Positions 18,401 through 25,643 are shown, counted from the stretch's first letter. The stretch is DNA of 41,800 bases from Streptacidiphilus anmyonensis (GCF_000787855.1 NZ_BBPQ01000045.1:23148-64947), one strand, 5' to 3'. The notes: generated by a model not told the origin, from the sequence alone. Numbers and translations: made by a program.

Positions 18401-19472
18401 TCCCCTGGGCGACGTGCGAGGCCATGGCGGCCGACGCCGCACTGGTGACAGCGAGTCCGCCCAGGGTGGAGACGGCGGCATCGGCGGAGGCGCCGATCCG
18501 GCTGACTCCCGTCGGCAGCGAGGAGGAGACCCGGGCGGCGAGCCTGCCCGCGTCCGCCCCCGTGATGAAGACCCGGCCGCCCGCGCCCTGCTGGACGCCG
18601 AGCTGCGAGGCGCCCGCAGTCGCGAGGGTGGTGGTCCTGCTGCCCGCCAGGTCGCGCACCCACTCGGAGTGGCTGTCCTGCTCCGCGTAGACGACATCGC
18701 CCTTCGCGGTGACGTGCAACGCATAGGCGGTGCCATGGGTCTTCGCCAGAGCGGTGACGGCGCCGTTCGGGGCGACTCGGACGAGTTCTCCGGCGCGCGC
18801 CGCGACGGTGCCGACGGTGGTCGGCACCGCGGAGGTGACCTCGCCGGCGGTCACCGCCTGGCCTACGATCCGGCCCTGGCTGTCGATCGTGACGAGGCGC
18901 GTCCTGTCGACCGTGTCGTTGATCTGCGTCAGCACTGCCGTGTGGGTGGCGGTGTTGCAGGACGGGTCGAAGTAGGCCAGCGACGCGGTGACCGGGAGCT
19001 TGGTGACCTTTCCCGATTCAAGGTCGACGACGGCCGAGAAGCCGCCCTCCTCCATCAGCTGCTGCTTGTTGGTGAAGCTGCGCGGCCCGTAGACGACCAC
19101 TGCGTGGGACGGGTCCGTCAGACAGTAGTCGCCCACCCACAGGTCGGTGGAGAAACCGGGCTCCGACAAGTCCGCGACCGTGCTCCAGGCGTACGCGTCG
19201 CGGCTGTCCGCCTTCATCACGCGAAGCCCGTTCTGGTCGCCGGAGACGGCCACGGCCCGGTCCTGGGACTGCTGCCAGCCCTTGGGCAGAGTGCCGCCGG
19301 GGCTCGGGACGCGGGTGTCGGGCGCGACCGCCCCCGCCGTCGGCGACGCCTGGACGCCCGGGTGCGGCTGCGGCTGCGGCTCGGCCGCCGCCGCGGTCGG
19401 CGCGAGCAACCCACCGACCACCGCCACGACGGCGGTGAACTTCAGCGGGTTACCGCGACTGCGGTGTATCAA
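15408..19472 (-). CDS. Large secreted multidomain protein with transglycosylase-like, golvesin-like and SGNH hydrolase domains
   Basis: 1354 residues from a TTG start with GGGGGAG upstream. A signal peptide (FTAVVAVVGGLLAPTAAAA) is followed by a Pro/Gln-rich spacer. Residues about 60-380 look like a beta-propeller-type domain. Around residue 490-600 a lysozyme-like fold is suggested by IPPQVLLGVMTQESNLWQAE (Glu near 510) and CGYGIGQVTDGM. Residues about 860-1005 resemble the golvesin/Xly carbohydrate-binding domain. The C-terminal 340 residues are an SGNH/GDSL esterase: VSLGDSFSSGEGA (Ser near 1018), SIGGND (block III) and SFHPN (block V His). Known relatives are secreted actinobacterial proteins with unclear substrates; peptidoglycan or polysaccharide deacylation plus glycan cleavage is inference. 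Monocistronic. Confidence 0.85.
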   Translation of the reverse strand: MIHRSRGNPLKFTAVVAVVGGLLAPTAAAAEPQPQPHPGVQASPTAGAVAPDTRVPSPGGTLPKGWQQSQDRAVAVSGDQNGLRVMKADSRDAYAWSTVADLSEPGFSTDLWVGDYCLTDPSHAVVVYGPRSFTNKQQLMEEGGFSAVVDLESGKVTKLPVTASLAYFDPSCNTATHTAVLTQINDTVDRTRLVTIDSQGRIVGQAVTAGEVTSAVPTTVGTVAARAGELVRVAPNGAVTALAKTHGTAYALHVTAKGDVVYAEQDSHSEWVRDLAGSRTTTLATAGASQLGVQQGAGGRVFITGADAGRLAARVSSSLPTGVSRIGASADAAVSTLGGLAVTSAASAAMASHVAQGMAGSGVDGTAPVQISAVVTGNGTKIDFSVPEGHSGAGADASPALGTASTVTGHGASPRVSGSGPGSETWDPDRSCAIPRNDPAEQAYQPTPNQVVWAVDMAVRSDLRSNWLTQGGWRGADGLGTVDPQGMFPLPALVGGGTIPPQVLLGVMTQESNLWQAEGGALPGQTGNSINPNWYGNPSAVFNRQAIWQIDWSKSDCGYGIGQVTDGMRIGQTTLSYAQQKAVALDYASNIAESAVILAGKWNELQSLTPPLTVNDGSSSRPENWFAALWDYNEGYNKQGSDPANPTAAGLGWYNNPANPIYPAGRHPFLDGNTFSDAAKPQDWPYQEKVLGWAAWSIDTGRSYDDSGNLQSEGTPGYSTAGFAPAWWDTASDRSSVKPPLGTFCTTAGNACDVNSPPPCETQKIKGCDSYHWWNSSATWKPDCATSCGHGSLTYMTLRSEPGDGKTSAPDCDTSALPANALVIDSVSGQVPPMVDGCQRTWHDAGTLSFSFQPDADNHYEAKEDLHQIGGGFGGHFWYSHTRSGTTDTGPVTNSSADPRIPGVVSGSMAVTGNYQLNQNINSWARVLIHVPDTGATTQQAIYTVHTGSGDTNRALSLHWRQNKWLQLGVFHFSGSGHQGVSLSNFAYNGTADDDIAWDGVAIVPLAAKPANFVVSLGDSFSSGEGAAKADSDYTADSNYKDAGPTNATDACHRSYYAWSRVAYVPGQTSNIGTQADKQAPSMDYHMLACSGARIPNLLDTGAYGDGAVEYGELPQLQQGYLDGNTTLVTMSIGGNDMRFSAVVQQCLLDYGSSSCATEKFNEDMSKPGGDQRYADFNGQALDVALPAIMNKIVLPDLVKTLDQIHSLAPNAKIVLMGYPLLFEKQGSCLNLGIPPLSVGLSAASAAFLNSVGGQLTTAMQSAATQATAKGDRAYFADPTKVFAGHALCGNPEDINRFVSKLRASDNPARDFPLLNTVLTKIGYGLSAESFHPNIDGAALYALVLNSELKQMYP

Positions 19473-19663
19473 GATTCTCCCCCTCGGCTGTCAAAGACGG
19501 GCCGGGGGGCCAGCTGTCACTGTTCGGTTGGCGCCCGCGCGGAGACGAGACCGCCTCAGGCTTGGTTACCCCCCCGTAACCCGGTTTTGACTATGCCCTG
19601 TTGAGGGTGTTGCTCAAAGAAAGCTGAGAGTTTCCTGAGCAAGATTTGAGGTACTGGGGCTGG
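19473..19663. other. Intergenic region with two inverted repeats
   Basis: 191 bp between two minus-strand secreted protein genes. GGTTAC-CCCCCC-GTAACC at 19564-19581 is a perfect 6-bp inverted repeat about 95 bp upstream of the SGNH gene start and could be an operator. A second hairpin (19610-19616 with 19636-19642, plus an inner GAAA/TTTC pair) sits 21 nt after the transglycosylase-like gene stop and may serve as its terminator. Confidence 0.45.
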
Positions 19664-20293
19664 TCAGTAGCCCTGCTTGCCGTAGGCGATGGTCTCGAAG
19701 GAGCCGTAGCGGTCGTTGGCGTAGCGGACGCCCGCGATGATGCTGTCCACGGGGTTGAGGATGTCCTTGTGGCCGGGCAGGGACCACTCGGCGAAGGTCG
19801 GCTTGATGGTCTGGATCAGGCCGTAGGTGCCGCCGTAGAGGGCCTGGTTGCCGTCCCAGTGGTTCTCGGCGCGGGGGTTGCCGGAGGACTCGGTCATCGC
19901 GCGGGCCTTGATGGAGGCGGCCGAGGGGACCTTGTCGCCGTGGGCGCGCAGGATGTCGCGGGCCTGGGCGATCCAGCCGTCGAGGTTGTTCGGGTAGGTC
20001 TTCTTCGCCGGCGCGGGCTTGGCCGGGGCCGGCTTCGCCGGGGCGGGCTTGGCCGGGGCCGGCTTCGCCGGGGCGGGCTTGGCGGGCGCGGGCTTCGCCG
20101 GGGCCGGCTTGGCGTCGGTCTTCACGGCGGCCTGCTGGGCGGTGTGCTGGGCCGGGGCCGACGCCGCGGCGTCCTTGGGTGCCGCGTCGGCCGGAAGGGC
20201 GTGCTGGCCGACGAACAGGGCCGCACCGACGCAGGACGCCATGAGGACGTTGGCGGTGAGGCGGGCACGGGTACGGGGGAGGCCGAGACGCAT
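19664..20293 (-). CDS. Secreted transglycosylase-like protein with KPAPA repeat linker
   Basis: 209 residues from an ATG with GGAG upstream. The N-terminus carries a signal sequence or anchor (RLTANVLMASCVGAALFVGQHALPADA). Seven exact KPAPA repeats then form a rigid wall-spanning linker, followed by a C-terminal domain of about 90 residues with an SLT/lysozyme-like fold: IKARAMTESSGNPRAENHWDG (Glu as likely catalytic acid) and GGTYGLIQTIKPTFAEW. Such proteins are known cell-wall hydrolases in streptomycetes. The conserved ending (DSIIAGVRYANDRYGSFE) also fits. An open frame extends upstream to 20407 but lacks signal-like features. Confidence 0.87.
   Translation of the reverse strand: MRLGLPRTRARLTANVLMASCVGAALFVGQHALPADAAPKDAAASAPAQHTAQQAAVKTDAKPAPAKPAPAKPAPAKPAPAKPAPAKPAPAKPAPAKKTYPNNLDGWIAQARDILRAHGDKVPSAASIKARAMTESSGNPRAENHWDGNQALYGGTYGLIQTIKPTFAEWSLPGHKDILNPVDSIIAGVRYANDRYGSFETIAYGKQGY
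20006..20110 (-). repeat. 15-bp tandem repeat, 7 copies, encoding KPAPA
   Basis: Seven 15-bp units in frame within the transglycosylase-like gene, nearly identical at the DNA level with alternating wobble differences. The repeat number is expected to vary between strains. Confidence 0.9.
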
Positions 20294-20741
20294 GTCACTC
20301 CAGAGGTCGTGGGCGGCACGCTGCCCCCGCCCGCGAACAGGGCGGGCGGGCAGCAGGGCGCCGCTCGGGGAAACTGGCTGGCTGTTCTCGACACGGCCGA
20401 CGCACACACACGCGCTGGGGCTCTTCGGTCGAGCGTGTTCACGGGGCTGATCCGCCGGGCTCCGGGTTCTGGCACCGGGCCCTCTCGCGGCGCTGGGTTG
20501 CTGCCGCGTTCCGCTGAACGGTCTCCACGTTCACACGACCGTCGCGGCGGGGGCAAGAAACTTCGGCCTCAAGTGGTTCAAGCCACAGGAAGCAGGATCA
20601 ATAGCCCCAAAGGCATTGGATCCCAAGGAATACGGGCAAATCGGCTCTGTTGAGCCGTGGACGGCCCCCACGCGGGCCCCTCCGAACCGTCGAACAGGGC
20701 CCGGGTGCGGTGAGCCCCGTCACGCGGGGACCGGGCAGCCC
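20294..20741. other. Intergenic and leader region upstream of the transglycosylase-like gene
   Basis: About 450 bp between the transglycosylase-like gene and the ancestral stop of the decayed lrp gene. A strong GC hairpin with a small bulge (arms at 20331-20344 and about 20349-20353 inward, CTGCC...GGCAG) ends within 40-60 nt of the gene start and would be in its mRNA leader. I looked for a ydaO/c-di-AMP riboswitch, as known for some streptomycete wall hydrolases, and did not find its conserved blocks. The frameshifted end of lrp would run to 20578. Confidence 0.4.
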
Positions 20742-21377
20742 TCAGCCGTGCTGGACGGTGACGCGGGTCACCCCGGGGCGCTTCATTCAATGCCTCGCCG
20801 ACGATCACCGTCTCGGCGGCGTCCACGCCGAGCGCGCCGAGGTCGCGGGTGATGAAGGCGTAGAGCTCCGCGAGGTCGCGGAACCAGACGGCGACGTTGA
20901 GGTTGGACTCGCCGGTGGTGGCGAGCGCGCCGTGGACGGCGGGGTGGGCGGCGAGCGCCCGGCCGACCGCGTCCAGACGGCCGGGCGCGACACGCAGCAG
21001 CACGTTGGCGTCCACGGCGAGGCCGAACCGCCGCACCTCCACGGCGACGTGCGTGCGCAGCCCGCCGGTGCGGACCAGTGCCGCCAGGCCGCGGCGGACG
21101 GTGGACTCGGGCAGGCCGAGCCGGGTGGCGAGCGTCACGGCCGGAAGCCAGCCGTCGACGGCGAGTTCGGCGAGCAGGGCGAGGTCGGTGGGGTCCGTCA
21201 CAGGCGTGGGCTGCGTCACGGAGGTGGCCTGCGTCACGGAGGTGGCCTGCGTCACGGAGGTGGCCTGCGTCACGGAGGTGGCCTGGGTCACGGGCGTGGG
21301 GTGAGGGCTGCTCGTTCGGCGGGGGTGAGCACGTCGAGCCGCCAGTCGGCGGCTTCCGCGAAGACGCCCGCCGCGCT
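20742..21377 (-). pseudogene. Decayed Lrp/AsnC-family regulator (N-terminal unit lost, two frame breaks)
   Basis: The surviving unit reads DLALLAELAVDGWLPAVTLATRLGLPESTVRRGLAAL (AsnC helix-turn-helix) followed by a ligand-binding RAM domain ending VDAAETVIVGEAL. Actinobacterial relatives often have two such units joined by a linker. Here the linker remnant (AAGVFAEAADWRLDVLTPAERAALTPRP, 21291-21374) is in another frame and ends in TGA at 21288-21290, and nothing of the first unit remains. Near the 3' end a TTCA duplication (20782-20789, plus strand) shifts the frame; removing one copy restores ALKRPGVTRVTVQHG and a stop at 20742. As it stands the frame runs on to 20578. A single-unit protein from a GTG at 21201 or 21291 could still be made, so complete loss of function is not certain. 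Confidence 0.72.
21202..21291 (-). repeat. 18-bp tandem repeat, 5 units (VTQATS)
   Basis: Units start at 21291, 21273, 21255, 21237 and 21219 on the minus strand. The three inner ones are identical (GTGACGCAGGCCACCTCC); the outer two are variants. Each begins with GTG, giving a ladder of in-frame potential starts before the surviving AsnC unit. It sits exactly at the linker of the ancestral two-unit protein. Confidence 0.9.
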
Positions 21378-21379
21378 GC

Positions 21380-21694
21380 CCCCCGCTCGTCGACGCCGCC
21401 CGCGAGGCGGGCGCCCCGCTGCTGCGCAGCCCGCGCCCCACCCTCGCCACGGACGTCGCGGGCCTCCGCCGGTCCTTCGACGCCGCCGAGGCGCCGCTGC
21501 TGGCGCTGCTGCGGGAGCGGCTGGCTGGCAGCTGGGTCAGGACGACGGCAACCTGCTGGGCGGCGTGCTCGTCGCCCGCGAGGCCGGCGCGCTCGCCACC
21601 GACTGGCACGGCGAGCCGTGGCGGGCCGGCTCCGGCAGTGTCCTCGTCGCGGGACCCGGCCTGCACGGGCGGCTGCTCGCGCCCCTGCGCGTCA
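21380..21694 (+). pseudogene. Inositol monophosphatase family relic with internal deletion
   Basis: Two pieces of one gene are visible in different frames. 21386-21524 reads LVDAAREAGAPLLRSPRPTL then LATDVAGLRRSF and LLALLRERLAG, like the N-terminal helical part of an IMPase-type phosphatase of actinobacteria. From 21526 a second frame reads WQLGQDDGNLLGGVLVAREA and GSGSVLVAGPGLHGRLLAPL, the C-terminal end of the same family. The middle, which would hold the metal-binding DPxDGT-type motif, is absent. The junction (near 21521-21528) contains a repeated CTGGC/TGGC microhomology. No start codon and no proper stop remain; the 3' end runs into the MFS gene. Recognised by similarity recalled from memory, so the family call is moderately sure. 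Confidence 0.6.
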
Positions 21695-23032
21695 CAGCTC
21701 CGCGTGGAGCGGCTCCGTCGCGTGCAGAGGCTCCGTCGACCGCAGCGAGTGGTCCGGGCGCGCCGCTCGCGCCGTCCGCGCCGTCCGCCTGAGGAGGAGG
21801 GCGACCAGCGCGACGAGCAGCAGCACGACGCCCGACGCGAAGACGCCGCGGGCTCCGGACGGGGCCGACAGGAGCAGCCCGCCGACGGCGGAGCCGCCCG
21901 CGACGCCGAGGTTGAAGGCCGTGCTCACCCACGCGCCGCCCTCGGTCCGGGCGCCCTCGGGCACGAGCTCCTCGACCAGCAGGTAGGCGGTGATGAGCAC
22001 GCAGTCGGTCGCCGCACCGCCGAGGAGGAGTCCGACGGCGGCGCCCGCGGGGGCGAAGCAGAGCGTCATGAGTGCCTCGCCGCCCACGGCCGCGGCGACG
22101 AGCCACGCGAGCCGCCGGTGCGGCGGACGCTGCCAGGCGCGACGGCCGTAGCCGAGCCCGCCCAGCACGCCGCCGACGGAGAGGAGCGCCAGCAGCGGAC
22201 CCGCGACGCCCGCGCCCCAGGCGGCGACCGAGGCCAGCTCCGCCAGTGCGCCGGCGGCGCCGACGGCGAGGACCGCGATCAGCACGGACGCGAACGCCGC
22301 GGAGCGCAGCGGCACCCGGGGCCGGTCCGGGGACGCGCCGTCGCCCACCTCACCCACATCACCCGTGTCGCCCTTGTCGCCCACAGCGCCCGCAGCGCCC
22401 GCGTCCATCTCGGCATCCATCTCGGCACGCGCTGCGGGAAGGTCGCGGAAGACGGCGGCCAGGGCCAGGAATCCGAGAGCGAAGCAGAGCGCGCACAGGC
22501 CGAGCACGACGGGCGCGGCGAGGACCGTCAGCAGCGCTCCGGCGAGCGCCGGGGCGAGGGCGAAGACGGTCGACTCCGCCACCGCGTCCAGGCTGAGTGC
22601 CGCCTGCCGCTCCGCGTCGGTGCGGACGAGCACGCCCCAGCGGGCCCGGACCAGCGGACCGACGGGCGGTGAGAGCAGCCCGGCCACGGGGGCGAGCAGT
22701 TCCGCGCCCCAGCCGGCGCGGGCTCCGGCGAGCAGCGCGAGTGCGGCGAGGAGCAGGGCGAACCCGCCCGCGAGCCAGGGCAGGGCGGCGGGCCGCCGCT
22801 CCACCAGGCGCGCGCGGTAGGGCCCGAGGAGGGCGCCGGCCAGCGAGTACGCGCCGACGGCGGCCCCGGCGACGGCGTAGGAGCCGCCCGCTTCACGCAG
22901 CGCGAGCAGCAGCGGGAGCGGGCTCAGACCATAGGGAAGCCGGGCGAGCGCACCGGCGGCGAACAGGCCGCGGGCACGCGGCAGGGTGAGGACGGCGCGC
23001 AGCGAGGCGCCGCCCTTGGCGGGGCGGGACAT
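21692..23032 (-). CDS. Major facilitator superfamily transporter
   Basis: 446 residues, about 12 hydrophobic helices in two halves. The first half starts LRAVLTLPRARGLFAAGALARLPYGLSPLP, a form common in streptomycete MFS proteins near drug or metabolite genes. The central loop (about 215-245) has a collagen-like Gly-x-y run (GDKGDTGDVGEVGDG) and repeated MDAEMDA, unusual for a cytoplasmic loop. The ATG is fixed by GGAGAG 5 nt upstream; the open frame upstream is not coding. The C-terminal tail has a short duplication (STEPLHATEPLHAEL). Substrate unknown. Confidence 0.85.
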   Translation of the reverse strand: MSRPAKGGASLRAVLTLPRARGLFAAGALARLPYGLSPLPLLLALREAGGSYAVAGAAVGAYSLAGALLGPYRARLVERRPAALPWLAGGFALLLAALALLAGARAGWGAELLAPVAGLLSPPVGPLVRARWGVLVRTDAERQAALSLDAVAESTVFALAPALAGALLTVLAAPVVLGLCALCFALGFLALAAVFRDLPAARAEMDAEMDAGAAGAVGDKGDTGDVGEVGDGASPDRPRVPLRSAAFASVLIAVLAVGAAGALAELASVAAWGAGVAGPLLALLSVGGVLGGLGYGRRAWQRPPHRRLAWLVAAAVGGEALMTLCFAPAGAAVGLLLGGAATDCVLITAYLLVEELVPEGARTEGGAWVSTAFNLGVAGGSAVGGLLLSAPSGARGVFASGVVLLLVALVALLLRRTARTARAARPDHSLRSTEPLHATEPLHAEL

Positions 23033-23284
23033 GGGAACTCTCCAGGCGAACGCGAACGGGAACGCGACAGGGGCGCACAGAGGCGACGACGAGGCACACA
23101 GCGCGTCGAGAGACGCGGCGTCGGCGCTCGGTCTAGTGCGGCCCGGAGAGATGCATGGAACAGATGCTAGTGGAAGGACTCGTGACTTCGCATCAGGGAA
23201 AGCCCAGCGAGCAGCCGTCACCGCGGGTCCGTCGCCGGGCGGGGCGCGGGTGAGGACGGCGCGGATGTGGTGCATGGTGAAGCC

Positions 23285-24685
23285 ATGCGGTGGTTGGACG
23301 CGTCCGGTGGCTGGCTGGGCAACGCCTGGCTGGGCAGGCTGCTGTTCCAGCGGGCGCTGGCGGCCGTGTACCTGGTGGGCTTCCTCGCCGCCGCGCGGCA
23401 GGGCCGGGCGCTGCTGGGTGCGCACGGGCTGACGCCGATCCCCCGGTTCCTGGCCTACCGGACGTTCCGGGAGGCCCCGTCGCTGTTCCACTGGCGCTAC
23501 TCCGACCGCCTCTTCGCGGCCGTCGCCTGGACGGGCTGCGCGTTGGCGGCGGCCGTGGCCGCGGGCGCGGCGGACGCCGTGCCGCTGGGGGCGGCGATGG
23601 CGCTGTGGGCGTTGCTGTGGGCGCTGTACCTGTCGATCGTCAACGTCGGGCAGACCTGGTACTCCTTCGGCTGGGAGTCGCTGCTGCTGGAGACGGGCGC
23701 GCTGGCGGTCTTCCTCGGCAACGACCACGTCGCGCCGCCGGTCACGACGCTGGTGCTGATCCGCTGGATCCTGTTCCGGGTCGAGGTCGGCGCGGGGCTG
23801 ATCAAGCTGCGCGGCGACCGCTGCTGGCGCGAGCTGACCTGCCTGTACTACCACCACGAGACGCAGCCGATGCCGGGCCCGTTCAGCTGGTGGTTCCACC
23901 GGCTGCCGCGCCCGCTCCACCGTGTCGAGGCGGGCGCCAACCATGTCGTGCAGCTGGGCGCGCCCGTCGCGCTGTTCCTGCCGCAGCCCGGGGCGACGGT
24001 GGCGGCGGGGCTGGTCGTGGTGACGCAGCTGTGGCTGGTCCTGTCGGGCAACTTCGCATGGCTGAACTGGCTGACGATCACGCTGGCGCTGAGCGCGGTC
24101 AGCGGCCCGGCCCGGCACGGGTACCCCGCGACGCCGCTCTGGTTCCAGGTGCTGGTGCTCGCGTACGCGGCGCTGGTGCTGGCGCTCAGCTACCGCCCGG
24201 CGCGGAATCTGCTCTCGTCGCGGCAGCTGATGAACGCCTCGTTCGACAGCCTGCACCTGGTCAACACCTACGGCGCGTTCGGCAGTGTGACCCGGCTGCG
24301 GCACGAGGTGGAGCTGGAGGGCAGCGCGGACGGACGGACCTGGCTGGCCTACGGCTTCCGGGGCAAGCCCGGCCCGGTCGGGCGCCGCCCGCGCCAGTTC
24401 GCGCCGTACCACCTGCGCCTGGACTGGCTGATGTGGTTCGCCGCGCTCAACCCCGGCTATGCGCGCGGATGGCTGACGCCGCTGCTGCGCAAACTGCTGG
24501 CCGGGGACCGGGCGACGCTGCGGCTGCTGAGGCGCGACGGGAATCCGTTCCCCGACGCGCCTCCGGCCTTCGTCCGGGCGACGCTGTACCGCTACCGGTT
24601 CACCACCCGGGCGGAGCGGCGCAGCACGGGCGCGTGGTGGCACCGGGAGTTCGTCGGCCCGTACCACCGGACGCTGTCGCGCTGA
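23285..24685 (+). CDS. Lipase maturation factor (LMF1) family membrane protein
   Basis: 466 residues from the ATG at 23285 (MRWLDASGGWLGNAWLGRLL); a GTG 18 nt upstream is an alternative. Strongly aromatic membrane protein with about eight helices. Motifs that recall the LMF family are TWYSFGWESLLLETGALAVFL, LIRWILFRVEVGAGLIKLRGDRCWRELTCLYYHHETQPMPGP and the soluble C-terminal part with FAPYHLRLDWLMWFAALNPG. In vertebrates LMF1 matures lipases in the ER; the bacterial role is unknown. It is divergent from the MFS gene and convergent with the MerR gene. Confidence 0.87.
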   Translation: MRWLDASGGWLGNAWLGRLLFQRALAAVYLVGFLAAARQGRALLGAHGLTPIPRFLAYRTFREAPSLFHWRYSDRLFAAVAWTGCALAAAVAAGAADAVPLGAAMALWALLWALYLSIVNVGQTWYSFGWESLLLETGALAVFLGNDHVAPPVTTLVLIRWILFRVEVGAGLIKLRGDRCWRELTCLYYHHETQPMPGPFSWWFHRLPRPLHRVEAGANHVVQLGAPVALFLPQPGATVAAGLVVVTQLWLVLSGNFAWLNWLTITLALSAVSGPARHGYPATPLWFQVLVLAYAALVLALSYRPARNLLSSRQLMNASFDSLHLVNTYGAFGSVTRLRHEVELEGSADGRTWLAYGFRGKPGPVGRRPRQFAPYHLRLDWLMWFAALNPGYARGWLTPLLRKLLAGDRATLRLLRRDGNPFPDAPPAFVRATLYRYRFTTRAERRSTGAWWHREFVGPYHRTLSR

Positions 24686-24693
24686 CCGCCGCC

Positions 24694-24761
24694 CTCACCG
24701 CGCGTGCCACCTCACCGCGCGCGCCACCTCACCGCGCGCGCCACCTCGCCGTGCGCGCTAC
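24694..24761. repeat. 17-bp tandem repeat, 4 units
   Basis: Units CTCACCGCGCGCGCCAC at 24694, 24711, 24728 and 24745, the first and last with small changes, fill the gap between the LMF stop (24685) and the MerR stop codon. No terminator hairpin is otherwise visible between these convergent genes. Confidence 0.88.
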
Positions 24762-25582
24762 TTGAGCGGCCACTGGATCTCGGTCACCCACTCCTCCTGC
24801 GGGCCGCAGGACTGGAGGTAGAGCTCCCGGCCGAGGCGGTCCGCCTGGTGGCCGGCCGACTCGATCCAGCGCGCGAGGGTCTGCACCGAGGTGAGGACGC
24901 CGTCCATGGAGCCGTGGTGGACGATCGTCGCCGCCCGCTCGACCGCGGGGAGGTCGACGACGTCGACGCCGGGGATCTCGCCGGGGGCGGCGGAGACGGA
25001 GACGCCGGCGTGGACGACGATCCCGTCGCCGAGCGCGCCGTCGCCGTCCTGCTGGTACCAGGCGATGTCCGGGCCGGTGACCGGCACGCCCGCCGCGCTC
25101 AGCTTCTGGTGCAGCGCGGCGTAGAGCGGACCGATGACGGGGGTGACGTGGCGGGGGTCGAAGCTCTCGGCGACGCCGGTGGCGACGGCCAGCCGGGCGG
25201 CGGGGAGGGACTTCAGGACGACTTCGGAGGCGGGCATGTGCCCCTCGCTTTCGATGGTGCGGAGCCTCGTCTCGACCTGGGCGAGCCGCGCGGTCGCGGC
25301 GGCGACGGCCTCGGCCAGCTCGGCCTGCCGCAGCCGCAGCATGCCGCGCAGTTCCTCCGGACCGATCCTCGCGTCCAGGACCTCGCCGACCTGCTGCAGG
25401 CTGAAGCCGAGGTCCTTGAGTGCGATGACGCGGTTGAGGCGCGACAGCTGGGCCGCCTCGTAGTACCGGTAGCCGGTGAACGGGTCGACGCGGGCAGGTC
25501 GCAGCAGGCCGAGGGCGTCGTAGTGCCTCAGCATGCGGATCGACACCTGCCCCAGGCGGGCGAAGTCTCCGATGGTGAACAT
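24758..25582 (-). CDS. MerR-family regulator with GyrI-like effector domain
   Basis: 274 residues. N-terminal MerR winged helix (MFTIGDFARLGQVSIRMLRHYDALGLLRPARVDPFTGYRYY), a coiled-coil dimer helix (RLRQAELAEAVAAATARLAQVETRLRTIE), then a GyrI/BmrR-type ligand domain of about 150 residues ending EEWVTEIQWPLK. This layout matches multidrug-sensing activators such as BmrR. GGAGAGG immediately upstream supports the start. The gene is divergent from the chitinase gene; an imperfect inverted repeat lies between putative promoter elements with a 19-bp spacer, typical of MerR targets, so it probably controls itself and may also affect the chitinase gene. Confidence 0.92.
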   Translation of the reverse strand: MFTIGDFARLGQVSIRMLRHYDALGLLRPARVDPFTGYRYYEAAQLSRLNRVIALKDLGFSLQQVGEVLDARIGPEELRGMLRLRQAELAEAVAAATARLAQVETRLRTIESEGHMPASEVVLKSLPAARLAVATGVAESFDPRHVTPVIGPLYAALHQKLSAAGVPVTGPDIAWYQQDGDGALGDGIVVHAGVSVSAAPGEIPGVDVVDLPAVERAATIVHHGSMDGVLTSVQTLARWIESAGHQADRLGRELYLQSCGPQEEWVTEIQWPLK

Positions 25583-25600
25583 GACCTCTCCAGTGACGGG

Positions 25601-25617
25601 CCTCTCACTGTGTCAGG
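25601..25617 (-). promoter_or_regulatory. Putative MerR-type operator/promoter
   Basis: CCTCTCACTGTGTCAGG is an imperfect inverted repeat (6 of 8 pairs). On the minus strand it follows TTGACC (25617-25622), and GTCACT lies 19 bp further, the spacer length typical of MerR-regulated promoters. The element is 19-35 bp before the MerR start. Confidence 0.45.
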
Positions 25618-25643
25618 GTCAAGCCCGTTAATTGTTAGGACTC

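Noticed and set aside
20294-20577. Possible ydaO (c-di-AMP) riboswitch before a wall hydrolase gene
   Set aside because: The conserved blocks of ydaO are absent; only a GC hairpin is seen.
21380-21700. Insertion sequence or transposon scar between lrp and MFS
   Set aside because: No inverted terminal repeats, target duplication or transposase remnants; deletion with microhomology explains the junction.
21692-24667. 991-residue minus-strand frame
   Set aside because: The real MFS gene starts at 23032 with a ribosome site; upstream is the antisense of the LMF gene and intergenic DNA.
24704-24770. CRISPR-like repeat array
   Set aside because: Units are directly adjacent 17-bp tandem repeats without spacers.
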